The translations under genes and the position numbers were made by a program. 49,424 bases of DNA from Bacillus sp. USDA818B3_A (GTDB taxonomy: Bacteria; Bacillota; Bacilli; Bacillales; Cytobacillaceae): the NCBI RefSeq assembly GCF_009928415.1, contig NZ_JAABNN010000026.1:1-49424 (forward strand), given 5' to 3'. Positions 31,815 through 40,503 of the stretch are shown here, piece by piece (position 1 is the stretch's first letter; each line of letters starts with the position of its first letter). The notes below the pieces were generated by a model. The model saw nothing but the letters and a program-made list of their open reading frames with translations, had not been told where the DNA came from and made no database searches.

Positions 31815-32513
31815 ATGATTGGCTGCTTACTGATCCATGGCTTTACAGGTGCTCCTTATGAAGTAGAGCCGCTGGCAGAGTATTTAAAGGAACGAACAAA
31901 TTGGAAGTTTAAGGTTCCGACACTGCCGGGACATGGTGTTCCCGGCTCCTTAAAGGGAGTAGAGTACCACGAGTGGATTGACCATGCTGAAGCTGAATTG
32001 ACAGAACTGATAGATTCCTGTGATGTGGTATATGTCATTGGTTTTTCAATGGGCGGAATGATCGCAAGCCTGCTCGCCGCCAAATACCCTGTGGACAAGC
32101 TTATTCTTTTGAGTGCCGCTGCTTATTACCTTAACCCAAAACAGTTATTTGCGGATATTAAAGACATGATTAAAGATTCCCTCCACGGAAACTTGCTGGA
32201 AAATGAATTATTTCTCCGTTATAAAAGAAAAATAACAGAAACACCTTTTGCGGCGATATTACAATTCCGTAGGCTTGTTTCTTTTATTAAACCTCTCTTG
32301 CATCAGGTAAATGTGCCAACCTTTATTGCACAAGGGGAATGTGACGGGATTGTTCCGCCAAAAAGTGCTGAATATTTATTCCATACCATAAGTGCCAAGC
32401 AAAAAAAACTCACCTATATCAAACATTCCAAGCACCATATATGTCACTGTGAGGAAAGGGAAACCTTATTTTCTCAAGTGTGGGACTTTTTAAACGAGAA
32501 AAAGTCTGTTTAA
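31815..32513 (+). CDS. Alpha/beta hydrolase (carboxylesterase / monoacylglycerol lipase-like)
   Basis: 232 residues. The oxyanion segment CLLIHGFTGAPYEVEPLAEYL is at the N-terminus, followed by PTLPGHGVPGS and the nucleophile elbow GFSMGG with Ser near residue 78. The acid Asp is in GECDGIVPP (near 178), and a His occurs in HSKHHICH (near 205). The layout resembles Geobacillus Est30-type carboxylesterases. The frame includes a TTG at 31800, but the ATG at 31815 preceded by AGGTGA is preferred. It sits 21 bases after murF, so probably in the same transcript. The natural substrate is unknown. Confidence 0.87.
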   Translation: MIGCLLIHGFTGAPYEVEPLAEYLKERTNWKFKVPTLPGHGVPGSLKGVEYHEWIDHAEAELTELIDSCDVVYVIGFSMGGMIASLLAAKYPVDKLILLSAAAYYLNPKQLFADIKDMIKDSLHGNLLENELFLRYKRKITETPFAAILQFRRLVSFIKPLLHQVNVPTFIAQGECDGIVPPKSAEYLFHTISAKQKKLTYIKHSKHHICHCEERETLFSQVWDFLNEKKSV

Positions 32514-32544
32514 GGCTTGAAGCTCTGTTTAAAAGACAACTTTA

Positions 32545-32573
32545 TTGCAAAATACTAGTAACAGTGGTATGAT
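32545..32573 (+). promoter_or_regulatory. SigA promoter of the cshA leader
   Basis: TTGCAA (32545-32550), 17-base spacer, TATGAT (32568-32573). The start is expected near 32580. Confidence 0.7.
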
Positions 32574-32605
32574 ATTCATCAACGTGTCTAAAGAACGATG
32601 ATTGA

Positions 32606-32638
32606 AGGCATACTCTTTTGGAGAGTGTCTTTTTTTTG
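32606..32638 (+). terminator. Intrinsic terminator or attenuator inside the cshA leader
   Basis: GGCATACTC-TTTTG-GAGAGTGTC forms a hairpin with a G-T pair, followed by eight T. It lies only about 30 nt after the predicted start and 100 nt before cshA, so it may end the murF operon, attenuate cshA, or release a short RNA of about 58 nt. Confidence 0.7.
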
Positions 32639-32741
32639 GTAAAATAAAGAAGTAAAATTACCGCATGTTGATGCGTAAATTTGTATATATTCAGCAATTA
32701 TATACCAAATATTTTCATATAGATGAAGGAGAATGAAAACA

Positions 32742-34229
32742 TTGACAAAGTTTGAAGATTTAGGCCTAAGTCAGGCCACATTAAAAGCTGTTCTCAAAAT
32801 GGGCTTTGAGGAAGCTACACCAATCCAATCAGAAACAATTCCGTTGGGGCTAAAAGGTATAGATTTGATCGGGCAAGCTCAAACAGGAACAGGTAAAACA
32901 GCTGCATTTGGAATTCCGTTGGTGGAAAAAGTTGATACAAAAATGGATGCGATTCAAGGGATTATTATTGCGCCAACTCGTGAATTAGCGATTCAGGTTT
33001 CAGAAGAGCTATATAAAATTGGGTCAGGAAAAAGAGTCCGTGTACTTCCAATTTATGGAGGGCAGGATATCAGCCGCCAAATTCGCTCATTAAAGAAAGC
33101 ACCACATATCATTGTCGGAACTCCTGGACGTGTGCTAGACCATATTAACCGTAAAACCATGCGTCTTGATACTGTAAATACGGTCATCCTTGATGAAGCA
33201 GATGAAATGTTGAACATGGGATTCATCGAAGATATTGAATCCATCCTTGCTGCAACACCTGCAGAGCGCCAAACGCTATTGTTCTCTGCGACCATGCCGG
33301 GACCAATTCAAAGAATGGCAGAAAAATTCATGAAGGACCCGCAAATTGTTCGTGTAAAAGCGAAAGAAATGACCGTTCCTTTAATTGAGCAATATTACAT
33401 TGAAGTGCAAGAAAGAAATAAATTTGACGTGTTAACAAGACTTCTTGATATTCAATCACCGGAACTTGCCATTGTTTTTGGTCGGACCAAGCGTCGTGTC
33501 GATGAATTATCGGAAGCATTGACTTTAAGAGGATATACTGCAGAAGGTATTCATGGTGATTTAACCCAAGCGAAGCGTATGTCGGTCCTTCGAAAGTTTA
33601 AAGAAGGAACAGTTGATGTCCTTGTTGCAACTGACGTAGCGGCAAGGGGTCTGGATATTTCCGGCGTTACACATGTATATAATTTCGATATTCCGCAGGA
33701 TCCTGAGAGCTATGTTCATCGTATCGGCCGTACAGGTCGTGCCGGAAAGACTGGTGTTGCGATGACTTTCATCACACCACGTGAGAAATCTTACCTTGCC
33801 GTTGTGGAAAAAACAACGAAGAGGAAGATGGAAAGAATGCATGCTCCAACCCTTGATGAAGCACTAGAAGGTCAGCAACGTGCAGTTGTAGATAAAATTG
33901 TTCAAACAATTGAATCCAACAACCTTCATTATTACAAAGCAGCAGCACAAGAATTACTAGATGGCAATGATGCTCAAACGGTTGTGGCTGCAGTGTTGAA
34001 GATGTTAACAAAAGAGCCGGATACTACTCCTGTAAAATTGACAGAAGAAGCCCCTATGCCACAAAAAAGAGATAGAAAACAGTTTGACCGTGGGGACCGT
34101 AGAAGAAGAGACGATTCAAGAGGCTCATACTCTGACCGTAACCGCAAAAAGGCACCTGTAAAGCCAAGAAGTGGCGAAAAGAGAACAGGCGGCAAGTCAT
34201 CAAAGCCAAGAAGCTATAATCATCAATAA
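32742..34229 (+). CDS. cshA: DEAD-box ATP-dependent RNA helicase CshA
   Basis: An RNA helicase of the degradosome, also involved in ribosome assembly and cold adaptation. Motifs in order: the Q motif GFEEATPIQ, Walker A AQTGTGKT, PTRELAIQ, TPGRVLDH, DEADEMLNMGF, SATMP, IVFGRTKRRVDEL, VATDVAARGLDI and HRIGRTGRAG. The C-terminal 60 residues are basic and Arg/Lys/Ser/Gly rich (RRRRDDSRGSYSDRNRKK), likely an RNA-binding tail. The frame opens at an ATG at 32733 that touches the AAGGAG site; a TTG at 32742 has proper spacing and matches the CshA N-terminus. 495 residues. Both starts remain possible. The leader has its own promoter and an early terminator. Confidence 0.94.
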   Translation: MTKFEDLGLSQATLKAVLKMGFEEATPIQSETIPLGLKGIDLIGQAQTGTGKTAAFGIPLVEKVDTKMDAIQGIIIAPTRELAIQVSEELYKIGSGKRVRVLPIYGGQDISRQIRSLKKAPHIIVGTPGRVLDHINRKTMRLDTVNTVILDEADEMLNMGFIEDIESILAATPAERQTLLFSATMPGPIQRMAEKFMKDPQIVRVKAKEMTVPLIEQYYIEVQERNKFDVLTRLLDIQSPELAIVFGRTKRRVDELSEALTLRGYTAEGIHGDLTQAKRMSVLRKFKEGTVDVLVATDVAARGLDISGVTHVYNFDIPQDPESYVHRIGRTGRAGKTGVAMTFITPREKSYLAVVEKTTKRKMERMHAPTLDEALEGQQRAVVDKIVQTIESNNLHYYKAAAQELLDGNDAQTVVAAVLKMLTKEPDTTPVKLTEEAPMPQKRDRKQFDRGDRRRRDDSRGSYSDRNRKKAPVKPRSGEKRTGGKSSKPRSYNHQ

Positions 34230-34250
34230 AAACCAATAGTACGACCTCAA

Positions 34251-34280
34251 AGCATGAACATTTTGTTCATGCTTTTTTTG
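34251..34280 (+). terminator. Terminator of cshA
   Basis: An 11-bp perfect stem AAGCATGAACA / TGTTCATGCTT with a 3-nt loop followed by T's. Confidence 0.92.
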
Positions 34281-34327
34281 CCTAAAAGGGAATAGTAAAA
34301 AAGAGTCTTTTCTATGGAGTGATATTT

Positions 34328-35293
34328 ATGACGATTGTCCGTCTGGGGTATGTAGCGATGAGTGTCGAACTGCAGCAGGCATCACCCTCCCAAACAATGA
34401 CGTTTGCTCAATTTTCAAAGATCAAAGACCGTGATGCGGCGATTCGCAAGTTAGAACGTATTGCCGTATCCAATTTAGAAAATTGTTTACGTCTGTTAAA
34501 GCATAATGCAGGGAATGATATTCAGTTTTTTCGATTTAGTTCTCGGCTTATTCCGCTTGCCAATCATGAGGAGCTGCGGGATTGGAATTATATTAAACCT
34601 CTTAAGGAGGCATTAGCGAACCTTGCTGAGTTTTTACGGGAGCATCCGATAAGGGTTGATTTCCATCCGGATCACTTTGTTGTGCTAAATTCTTTGGACA
34701 AGGATATTTTAAAAAACTCGCTAAAGACATTAAGTATGCATGAGGCGTTGTTGCGAGGGATGGATATAAATCCGGAGCACCGCTGTGTATTGCATGTCGG
34801 CGGGGGATATGATGATAAGGAGAAGGCATTAGAGCAGTTTATTCATAATTGGGCATTTATTAGGCCGGATATTCAAAAGATGATTATGCTGGAGAATGAT
34901 GATACCACTTTTACGGTTAAGGAGGCGTTATATCTTTGTGAGAAGTTAGGAGTTCCCTTTGTTTTTGATTACCATCATCATTTGGCCAATCATGAAGACG
35001 AAGATTGGGTGTCAGATTGGGAGCGGATGGTGTCTACTTGGAGTCATTCGCCGCTTCCTGTTAAAATGCATATTTCGAGTCCCCGTTCCGAGAAGGAGTT
35101 TCGAGCACATGCCGATTATGTTGATCCTGAGATGTTTCTGAGGTTTTTACATGAAGTAAAAGGAAGTGTACCGGAGATTCATTGTATGATTGAAGCGAAA
35201 CAGAAGGATGCTGCATTGTTTCAATTGGTTAGGGATTTAAAGGAGCGCGGAGGGGTAAAATGGCTGGATCAGACGAATTTTGTGATGGAATAG
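34328..35293 (+). CDS. uvsE: UV DNA damage endonuclease UvsE (UVDE)
   Basis: Nicks DNA 5' to UV photoproducts to start alternative excision repair. 321 residues with a TIM-barrel fold. Motifs: LGYVAMS at the start, FFRFSSRLIPLANHE (about 65-79), RVDFHPDHFVVLNS with metal-binding His, LHVGGGYDDKEKAL, LENDD near 188, FDYHHHLANHE (about 212-222), KMHISSPR and CMIEAKQKD. These provide the metal cluster. The frame opens at a GTG at 34319, but GGAGTGAT is placed properly for the ATG at 34328. No partner gene; the second 52-bp repeat array begins just downstream. UV repair suits a sporulating bacterium. Confidence 0.94.
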   Translation: MTIVRLGYVAMSVELQQASPSQTMTFAQFSKIKDRDAAIRKLERIAVSNLENCLRLLKHNAGNDIQFFRFSSRLIPLANHEELRDWNYIKPLKEALANLAEFLREHPIRVDFHPDHFVVLNSLDKDILKNSLKTLSMHEALLRGMDINPEHRCVLHVGGGYDDKEKALEQFIHNWAFIRPDIQKMIMLENDDTTFTVKEALYLCEKLGVPFVFDYHHHLANHEDEDWVSDWERMVSTWSHSPLPVKMHISSPRSEKEFRAHADYVDPEMFLRFLHEVKGSVPEIHCMIEAKQKDAALFQLVRDLKERGGVKWLDQTNFVME

Positions 35294-35350
35294 GTTCCAT
35301 TGATAAAAAGCTGAAACGGTATCGTGCAAGGTTGATTTTAAATAGTTGTA

Positions 35351-35766
35351 TTGAGGACAGTTTAAGCGGGATGAAGAATGAGATTTTCCTCAAGAGGATG
35401 CATTGGAGACAGTTCGAGTTGAATTGAGGAAAGACCTGTCCCCAAGCCGTTGTATTGAGGACGGTTCACGCGGAAGTGAATAGAGGAATGTCTCCAAGCT
35501 GTTGTATTGAGGACAGTTTACGCACAATCTAGAAGGGAATTGTCCTTAAAAAGAGGTATTGAGGACAGTTCACGCGGAAGTGAATAGAGGAATGTCTCCA
35601 AGTAGTTGTATTGAGGACGGTTTACGTACAATCAAGAATAGAATTGTCCTTAAGAAGAGGTATTGAAGACAGTTCACGCGGAATTGAATAGGGGGATGTC
35701 TTCAAGCCGTTGTATTGAGGACAGTTCATGCGGAATTAAAGAGGAGGTTGTCCTCAAGGAGTACGA
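35351..35766. repeat. 52-bp tandem repeat array 2 (eight units)
   Basis: Units start at 35351, 35403, 35455, 35507, 35559, 35611, 35663 and 35715, an exact 52-base period. Each starts TTGAGGACAGTT (variants TTGGAGACA, TTGAAGACA) and has TGTCCTCAA-like sequence starting 32 bases after the GAGGACA start. Type A units (35455, 35559, 35663) hold TTCACGCGGAAGTGAA and end GTTGTA. Type B units (35507, 35611) hold TTTACGYACAATC and end AAGAGGTA. They partly alternate, giving a 104-base super-period. Fills most of the 566-base gap between uvsE and the convergent racemase gene. No coding frame. Confidence 0.92.
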
Positions 35767-35822
35767 TTAAAAGAAATCCTCCTAGCCTCAACCTAAAGTG
35801 CATCTCCCCATAAAACGAAAAA

Positions 35823-35841
35823 GCCCTCCACGATGAAGGGC
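35823..35841 (-). terminator. Terminator of the minus-strand racemase operon
   Basis: Stem GCCCT / AGGGC with inner partial pairing. On the minus strand it is followed by TTTTTCGTTTT, just after the racemase stop. Confidence 0.7.
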
Positions 35842-35859
35842 ATCTTCAAAAAACAATCT

Positions 35860-36972
35860 TTAAGCACGATAACTCCGGCTGTATACCGTAAACTTATTAA
35901 TTTTCTCAATACTAGGTTCATAACCAATTCCCGGTGAAGTCGGAACGGTAATCGTTCCGTTCTGGACAGTGACCTCAGGCTCAATAATATCCTCCGCCCA
36001 ATAAAGCGAAGAAGCCGCCGTATCACCTGGGAGAGAAAAATTTGGCAGTGAAGTAATTGCGATATTATGGGCGCGGCCCACCCCAGATTCAAGCATGCCG
36101 CCGCACCAAACCGGGATATTGTTAGCCTGGCAAAAATCATGCAGCTTCCTTGCTTCCGTTAACCCGCCAACACGACCAATCTTGATATTAATGATCTTGC
36201 AGCTTCCAAGCTTTAACGCCTTCCGTGCATCTTCCACAGAGTGAATACTCTCATCCAAACAAATAGGAGTCTTCATCCGGGCCTGCAAGTCAGAATGATC
36301 AATAATATCATTATGAGCCAGTGGCTGTTCAATCATCATTAACTGATAATCATCTAAAGCCGCTAACCGATCTGTGTCATCCAAAGTATAAGCTGAGTTA
36401 GCATCAGCCATTAGAGGAATATCAGGGTAAACTTGACGAACACGGTCAATTAATTCGACATCCCAGCCGGGTCTGATCTTTAATTTAACCCGCTTATAGC
36501 CTTCCTCTAGACGCTGCCCAATCGTTTCAAGCGTTTCTTCGATTGAATCCTTAATTCCAATGCTGACGCCGACATCAATCGCAGATCGTTCACCGCCCAG
36601 AGCGCTCGCTAAAGAAATATTCTGCTCTTTTGCATACAAATCCCAAACAGCGCCCTCAATGGCTGCCTTAGCCATGTAATTGCCTCGGAGATGGGCAAAC
36701 CATTTCTCAAACAATTCATCAGGATGCTGAATCTCATTTTTTAAAACGATCGGAATTAAATAATCCTCTAGGATATGCCAATTGGTTTTGACAGTTTCTT
36801 CATTATATAACGGATCCAGCATGGCCACCGATTCAGCCCAGCCAGACAGGCCATCATCGTTTTTAACTTCCACCAAAATAAAATCCTTGTCATACTCCGT
36901 TCCAAAGCTGGTGGTAAAAGGATGCAGTAAATCAAGCTTGAGATGCCTCAAAATGACTTGCTTAATCTTCAT
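35860..36972 (-). CDS. N-succinylamino acid racemase / o-succinylbenzoate synthase family enzyme (MenC-like)
   Basis: 370 residues of the enolase superfamily, muconate-lactonizing subgroup. Catalytic pieces are all present: Lys163 and Lys165 in VKLKIRPG; metal ligands Asp190 (MADANSAY), Glu215 (MIEQPL) and Asp240 (CLDESIH); and Lys264 in KIGRVGG. Enzymes of this branch make o-succinylbenzoate for menaquinone, racemise N-succinyl amino acids, or both. No other men genes are here; neighbours are a GNAT acyltransferase, M20 amidohydrolase and amino-acid permease, which favours the racemase role. The start at 36972 has AAAGGAG. Open frame further upstream lies inside the GNAT gene. It overlaps that gene's end by 11 bases. 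Confidence 0.9.
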   Translation of the reverse strand: MKIKQVILRHLKLDLLHPFTTSFGTEYDKDFILVEVKNDDGLSGWAESVAMLDPLYNEETVKTNWHILEDYLIPIVLKNEIQHPDELFEKWFAHLRGNYMAKAAIEGAVWDLYAKEQNISLASALGGERSAIDVGVSIGIKDSIEETLETIGQRLEEGYKRVKLKIRPGWDVELIDRVRQVYPDIPLMADANSAYTLDDTDRLAALDDYQLMMIEQPLAHNDIIDHSDLQARMKTPICLDESIHSVEDARKALKLGSCKIINIKIGRVGGLTEARKLHDFCQANNIPVWCGGMLESGVGRAHNIAITSLPNFSLPGDTAASSLYWAEDIIEPEVTVQNGTITVPTSPGIGYEPSIEKINKFTVYSRSYRA

Positions 36973-37819
36973 TACAAAAATCTCCTTTAGGCGCAGGTCT
37001 AGTAAGAATATAGAAATTGACAGGAATCCCCGGATCGTTGATTTTTTTAAACCCGCTGACTTGCCAGCCTTGCTTAAACAGCTCAGAAAAAGCCATTCTG
37101 GTGTGCATTCGCCAATTGGTGGCAAGCTCGAGATTCGTTTCGCGAATGATGCGATAGTTCTTTGGGATGGGTACAAATTGAACGTGATTGTTATGTAAGC
37201 CTTCAAGTTGTAAAGGGGCTGTAACCGGCTGCCCATTTTCATTGATATCCCACTTTAGAAACGAGCTTCCTAAAACAAAATCTTGTTCGTATTCTGTTCC
37301 AAAAGTATCGACTTGTGCAGTATCACCAAAATGCCATTCGACAAGGAAGCGGTCAGAAGGGAGCCCGCTATTTAATAGATCTTCCATCTCCCCGTAGCAG
37401 TTTGGAATATAAGTTGAAACAACTCCGCCAAGTTTCCCGATATTTAAATATCCATTGATGCTCTCAAGCGGATCATAAGTCCAAGTGATCAGTGAGTAAC
37501 CAAGCTTTAACGCCTCATCGCGCTGGGCTTGCTTTAATTTCTCTCCTATCCCTTTGTTACGAAATTGTTCATCTGTCCCTAATATATGTGAGCAGAGATA
37601 GACAGACTGGCCGTTAAATCCGGGAAAGCTGTATTGAAAGGCAATCAATTTTCCCGCGTAATAGGCACCAAGCACTAAACCGCCGTTTTTGACGGCGGTA
37701 ATCGTTTGGTGTGTGGGAATGGAGTCAGACTCCCCCCAAATTTTACTTTCTAGTCTGCGAACCTCTTCAAGCTCTTCAATCGTAGATAGGGAACGGATTT
37801 CAATTGCCTCTGTTCTCAA
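36962..37819 (-). CDS. GNAT-family N-acyltransferase, probable amino acid N-succinyltransferase
   Basis: 285 residues. The GNAT core is in the first 150 residues: GLVLGAYYAGKLIAFQYSF and the acyl-CoA-binding signature LGTDEQFRNKGIGEKLKQAQRDEAL (R/Q-x-x-G-x-G/A pattern), then YSLITWTYDPLESINGYLNIGKLGG. The C-terminal half, with FLVEWHF, is shared with acetyltransferases found beside N-succinylamino acid racemases. TTG start with AAAGGGGG and 7-base spacing. Its last 11 bases overlap the racemase start, so the two are tightly coupled. In Geobacillus kaustophilus the equivalent neighbour succinylates D-amino acids; the same role is inferred here. Confidence 0.82.
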   Translation of the reverse strand: MRTEAIEIRSLSTIEELEEVRRLESKIWGESDSIPTHQTITAVKNGGLVLGAYYAGKLIAFQYSFPGFNGQSVYLCSHILGTDEQFRNKGIGEKLKQAQRDEALKLGYSLITWTYDPLESINGYLNIGKLGGVVSTYIPNCYGEMEDLLNSGLPSDRFLVEWHFGDTAQVDTFGTEYEQDFVLGSSFLKWDINENGQPVTAPLQLEGLHNNHVQFVPIPKNYRIIRETNLELATNWRMHTRMAFSELFKQGWQVSGFKKINDPGIPVNFYILTRPAPKGDFCNED

Positions 37820-37839
37820 AGCAATTCCCCCTTTAAAAA

Positions 37840-39321
37840 TTATTCACGGCTGAAATCAGCATCTTGCAATGGGACCAACTTTGTCTTTTTTACAACCTTA
37901 TAGCCAAAATAAGCTAACAGGAACAGCGGAAGGCCAATATATGAAACCAATGCACCGTACCAGTCAATATTTGGACCAAAGAAGGCGCCATAATTTTGTC
38001 CGAAAACAGCAACTAAGCATAATACAGTAGCTAAGATGGGTCCAAGCGGGAACCATTTTGCTACGTATGGTAAATCTGATAAGCTTCTGCCTTGGGCAAT
38101 GTAAGCTTTACGAAAGCGGTAATGTGAGATCGAAATTCCTAACCAAGATAAGAACCCTGCTAAACCAGAAGCGTTCAATAACCAGCCGTAAACTGTACCA
38201 TCACCGAACAGAGAAGTTAAAAAGCATAACATACCAATCACTGTTGAAACTAACAAAGCATTTGTTGGCAACCCTTTTTTACTTACTTGCTTTAAGAAAG
38301 CAGGGGCTTTTCCTTCCTTCGCCAATACCCATAACACACGGGATGCAGCATACAGGGCAGAGTTACCTGCAGAAAGTACAGCAGTAAGAATAACGGTATT
38401 CATTAAGGCAGCAGCAAAAGCAAGGCCGGCATTTTTAAATACAAGTGTAAACGGACTAACTGCAACATCTTTGACATCCGTGCTTAATAATAATGGATCT
38501 TTATAGCTAACTAAACAGCCAATAATAAAAATCGCTAAAACATAGAACAATAAAATTCTCCAGAAGATTTGTTTGATTGCTTTTGGCATGTTCTTTTCTG
38601 GGTTCTCACTTTCACCGGCCGCAACTCCGACAAGCTCCGTTCCCTGGAACGAAAAACCTACAATCATAAACACGCTTAAAATGGAAAGGAATCCGCCTTT
38701 AAATGGTGCTTCACCTTTCGTAAAGTTTTCAAAGCCGCCAGTATGGCCCTTCATAATACCAAAAATCATTAATAAACCTAACACAATGAATATAATAATC
38801 GTAGCAACCTTGATAATAGCGAACCAGAATTCAGATTCACCATAACCTTTTACGGATAAAATATTTAATCCAAAAATCAACACAAGGAAGATGGCGCTCC
38901 AAATGATTCCGGGAACATCTGGGAACCAGTACTTCATAATCAGCGAGGAAGCTGACAATTCAAGGGCGACAATGATGGCGTTGTTATACCAGTAATTCCA
39001 GCCAATCGCAAATCCTAAAGCAGGATCGACAAAACGGTCGGAATACGTGCTAAACGAGCCAGTGATAGGAATAAACGCAGACATTTCCCCTAAGCTTGTC
39101 ATAATAAAATAAACCATAATACCAGCAATTAGATAGGCAGTAAGGGCTCCGCCAGGTCCTGCATCAGCAATGGTGGCACCACTTGCTAAAAATAGTCCTG
39201 TACCAATCGTCCCGCCAATGGCAATCATCGATAAGTGTCTTGTTTTTAACTTTCTTTCCAATGGTTCTTGAGCTATATGCTGCTCAACTGTTGTATCTAT
39301 TTTATGAGCTGTATTTTCCAT
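37840..39321 (-). CDS. Amino acid permease (APC superfamily, LysP-like)
   Basis: 493 residues, 12 membrane helices. The amino-acid permease signature near the start is LKTRHLSMIAIGGTIGTGLFLASGATIADAGPGGAL (about 25-60), followed by SLGEMSAFIPITGSFSTY, GWNYWYNNAIIVALELSA, and later SFQGTELVGVAAGESENPEKNMPKAI. These place it with AAT-family H+ symporters such as LysP. AGGAGAGG precedes the ATG. It lies 20 bases before the GNAT gene and 12 bases after the M20 gene, inside the minus-strand operon, and probably brings in the amino acid that the operon converts. Confidence 0.9.
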   Translation of the reverse strand: MENTAHKIDTTVEQHIAQEPLERKLKTRHLSMIAIGGTIGTGLFLASGATIADAGPGGALTAYLIAGIMVYFIMTSLGEMSAFIPITGSFSTYSDRFVDPALGFAIGWNYWYNNAIIVALELSASSLIMKYWFPDVPGIIWSAIFLVLIFGLNILSVKGYGESEFWFAIIKVATIIIFIVLGLLMIFGIMKGHTGGFENFTKGEAPFKGGFLSILSVFMIVGFSFQGTELVGVAAGESENPEKNMPKAIKQIFWRILLFYVLAIFIIGCLVSYKDPLLLSTDVKDVAVSPFTLVFKNAGLAFAAALMNTVILTAVLSAGNSALYAASRVLWVLAKEGKAPAFLKQVSKKGLPTNALLVSTVIGMLCFLTSLFGDGTVYGWLLNASGLAGFLSWLGISISHYRFRKAYIAQGRSLSDLPYVAKWFPLGPILATVLCLVAVFGQNYGAFFGPNIDWYGALVSYIGLPLFLLAYFGYKVVKKTKLVPLQDADFSRE

Positions 39322-39333
39322 CGTACACCTCTC

Positions 39334-40476
39334 CTAATTGTTATTTGTTGTTTGTAATGCGTTTAGTATAGTTTGTGTTAAAATCTTCGTTCCATAAATC
39401 AATGCATCGAGATTAAATTTCATTTCGGGATGATGTAAGCCTGGAGTCAAACCACAGCCTAATCCAACCATCGTTGCGGCAAGGCCGGGATTATTTGCTG
39501 TGTAAAAATGAAAGTCCTCGGCACCCTGGGAGATGCATATCGGGACGAGATTTTCTCTGCCGAGTATCTCAACAATCGCCTTTTCAGCAATCTTCATTGC
39601 CTTTTCATTTTTACTAGCGGCCGGAACAAATTCCTTCATAGACCAGGTGAAGGCTGCTCCGGTTTGGTCCCCGGCTTGCTCCATCGCGGTTTTAGCCCGC
39701 TGTTGAAGTACAGACATGACCTCGTTTGATTGTGCCCTCACATCAAGGGCAAATTGTGCCGTTTCCGGGATGACATTGGTTGCATCACTTTCCGTATGCA
39801 GCTGTGTCATTTTAATGGAATAGGGAACTTCTGTTTGTAAGTCAATCTCTTTTAAGTTTTGTACCAAAAGGGCCGCTGCCTCAATCACATTGATTCCTTC
39901 GTTCGGACGCGCTGCATGAGCCTGGCGTCCTTTTATGATCCCCCGAATGGTTCCTGCTGCTCCATGAATGATCACAGGAGAGGCAGTCATATAGGGGAGT
40001 TCACTGATTGGCCGCACATGGGTGCCAAACAACAATTGGACATTTTCCAATGCTCCATCGTCCATCATCTTTAGAGCGCCTGCTCCTTTTTCTTCGGCAG
40101 GCTGAAAAATAAATCGCAGTGTATACTCCGGATTCAGCCCGCTTGCTGCGAATGCAAGTGCTGTGTATAGGACCATTGTGCTGTGTCCATCATGACCACA
40201 AGAGTGATTGGGCCTAACGGTACCATTTACTTCTTGCACCAGTGCATCCATATCTGCACGAAGAGCGATGACTTGATTGGATTCACCTGGTATTTCAGCA
40301 ATGAGTCCGTAATGGTCCTTAAACCGGTTGAGTTTAAAACCGGCCGTTTGCAGTTTTTCGGCAATATAGCTGGATGTCTTTTCTTCTCCCCAGCTTGGTT
40401 CCGCCAGGTCATGAAGATCTTGATAGGTGCGCAGTAATTCATTTTTATGTTGTTCTATAAAATCTAACGGATTCAA
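39334..40476 (-). CDS. M20-family amidohydrolase (probable N-acyl amino acid deacylase)
   Basis: 380 residues. The M20 dinuclear metallopeptidase pattern is clear: LRADMDAL (about 72-79), the metal site CGHDGHSTM (about 93-101), FQPAEEKGAGALKMMDDG with the catalytic Glu (about 128-145), the dimerisation-domain His in GRQAHAARPNEGIN, and the C-terminal HHPEMKF His. Relatives are hippurate hydrolase, indole-3-acetyl-amino acid hydrolase and N-acyl-L-amino acid deacylases. TTG start with GAGGTGA upstream. In this operon it would remove the succinyl group from the L-isomer made by the racemase, making the pathway irreversible; inferred from the G. kaustophilus model. Confidence 0.88.
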   Translation of the reverse strand: MNPLDFIEQHKNELLRTYQDLHDLAEPSWGEEKTSSYIAEKLQTAGFKLNRFKDHYGLIAEIPGESNQVIALRADMDALVQEVNGTVRPNHSCGHDGHSTMVLYTALAFAASGLNPEYTLRFIFQPAEEKGAGALKMMDDGALENVQLLFGTHVRPISELPYMTASPVIIHGAAGTIRGIIKGRQAHAARPNEGINVIEAAALLVQNLKEIDLQTEVPYSIKMTQLHTESDATNVIPETAQFALDVRAQSNEVMSVLQQRAKTAMEQAGDQTGAAFTWSMKEFVPAASKNEKAMKIAEKAIVEILGRENLVPICISQGAEDFHFYTANNPGLAATMVGLGCGLTPGLHHPEMKFNLDALIYGTKILTQTILNALQTTNNN

Positions 40477-40503
40477 TCCTATTCACCTCTTAAACTTCGA
40501 ACC

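Noticed and set aside
35351..35766. CRISPR array with short repeats TTGAGGACAGTT
   Set aside because: The segments between repeats are themselves repeated in two alternating types, not unique spacers, and no cas genes are present.
36782..37198. 138-residue plus-strand ORF across the racemase/GNAT junction
   Set aside because: Antisense to two conserved genes; low-complexity Ser-rich translation and no ribosome site.
36973..37242. N-terminal extension of the racemase to 460 residues
   Set aside because: The extension lies inside the GNAT gene in another frame and lacks homology; the ATG at 36972 has AAAGGAG and matches family starts.
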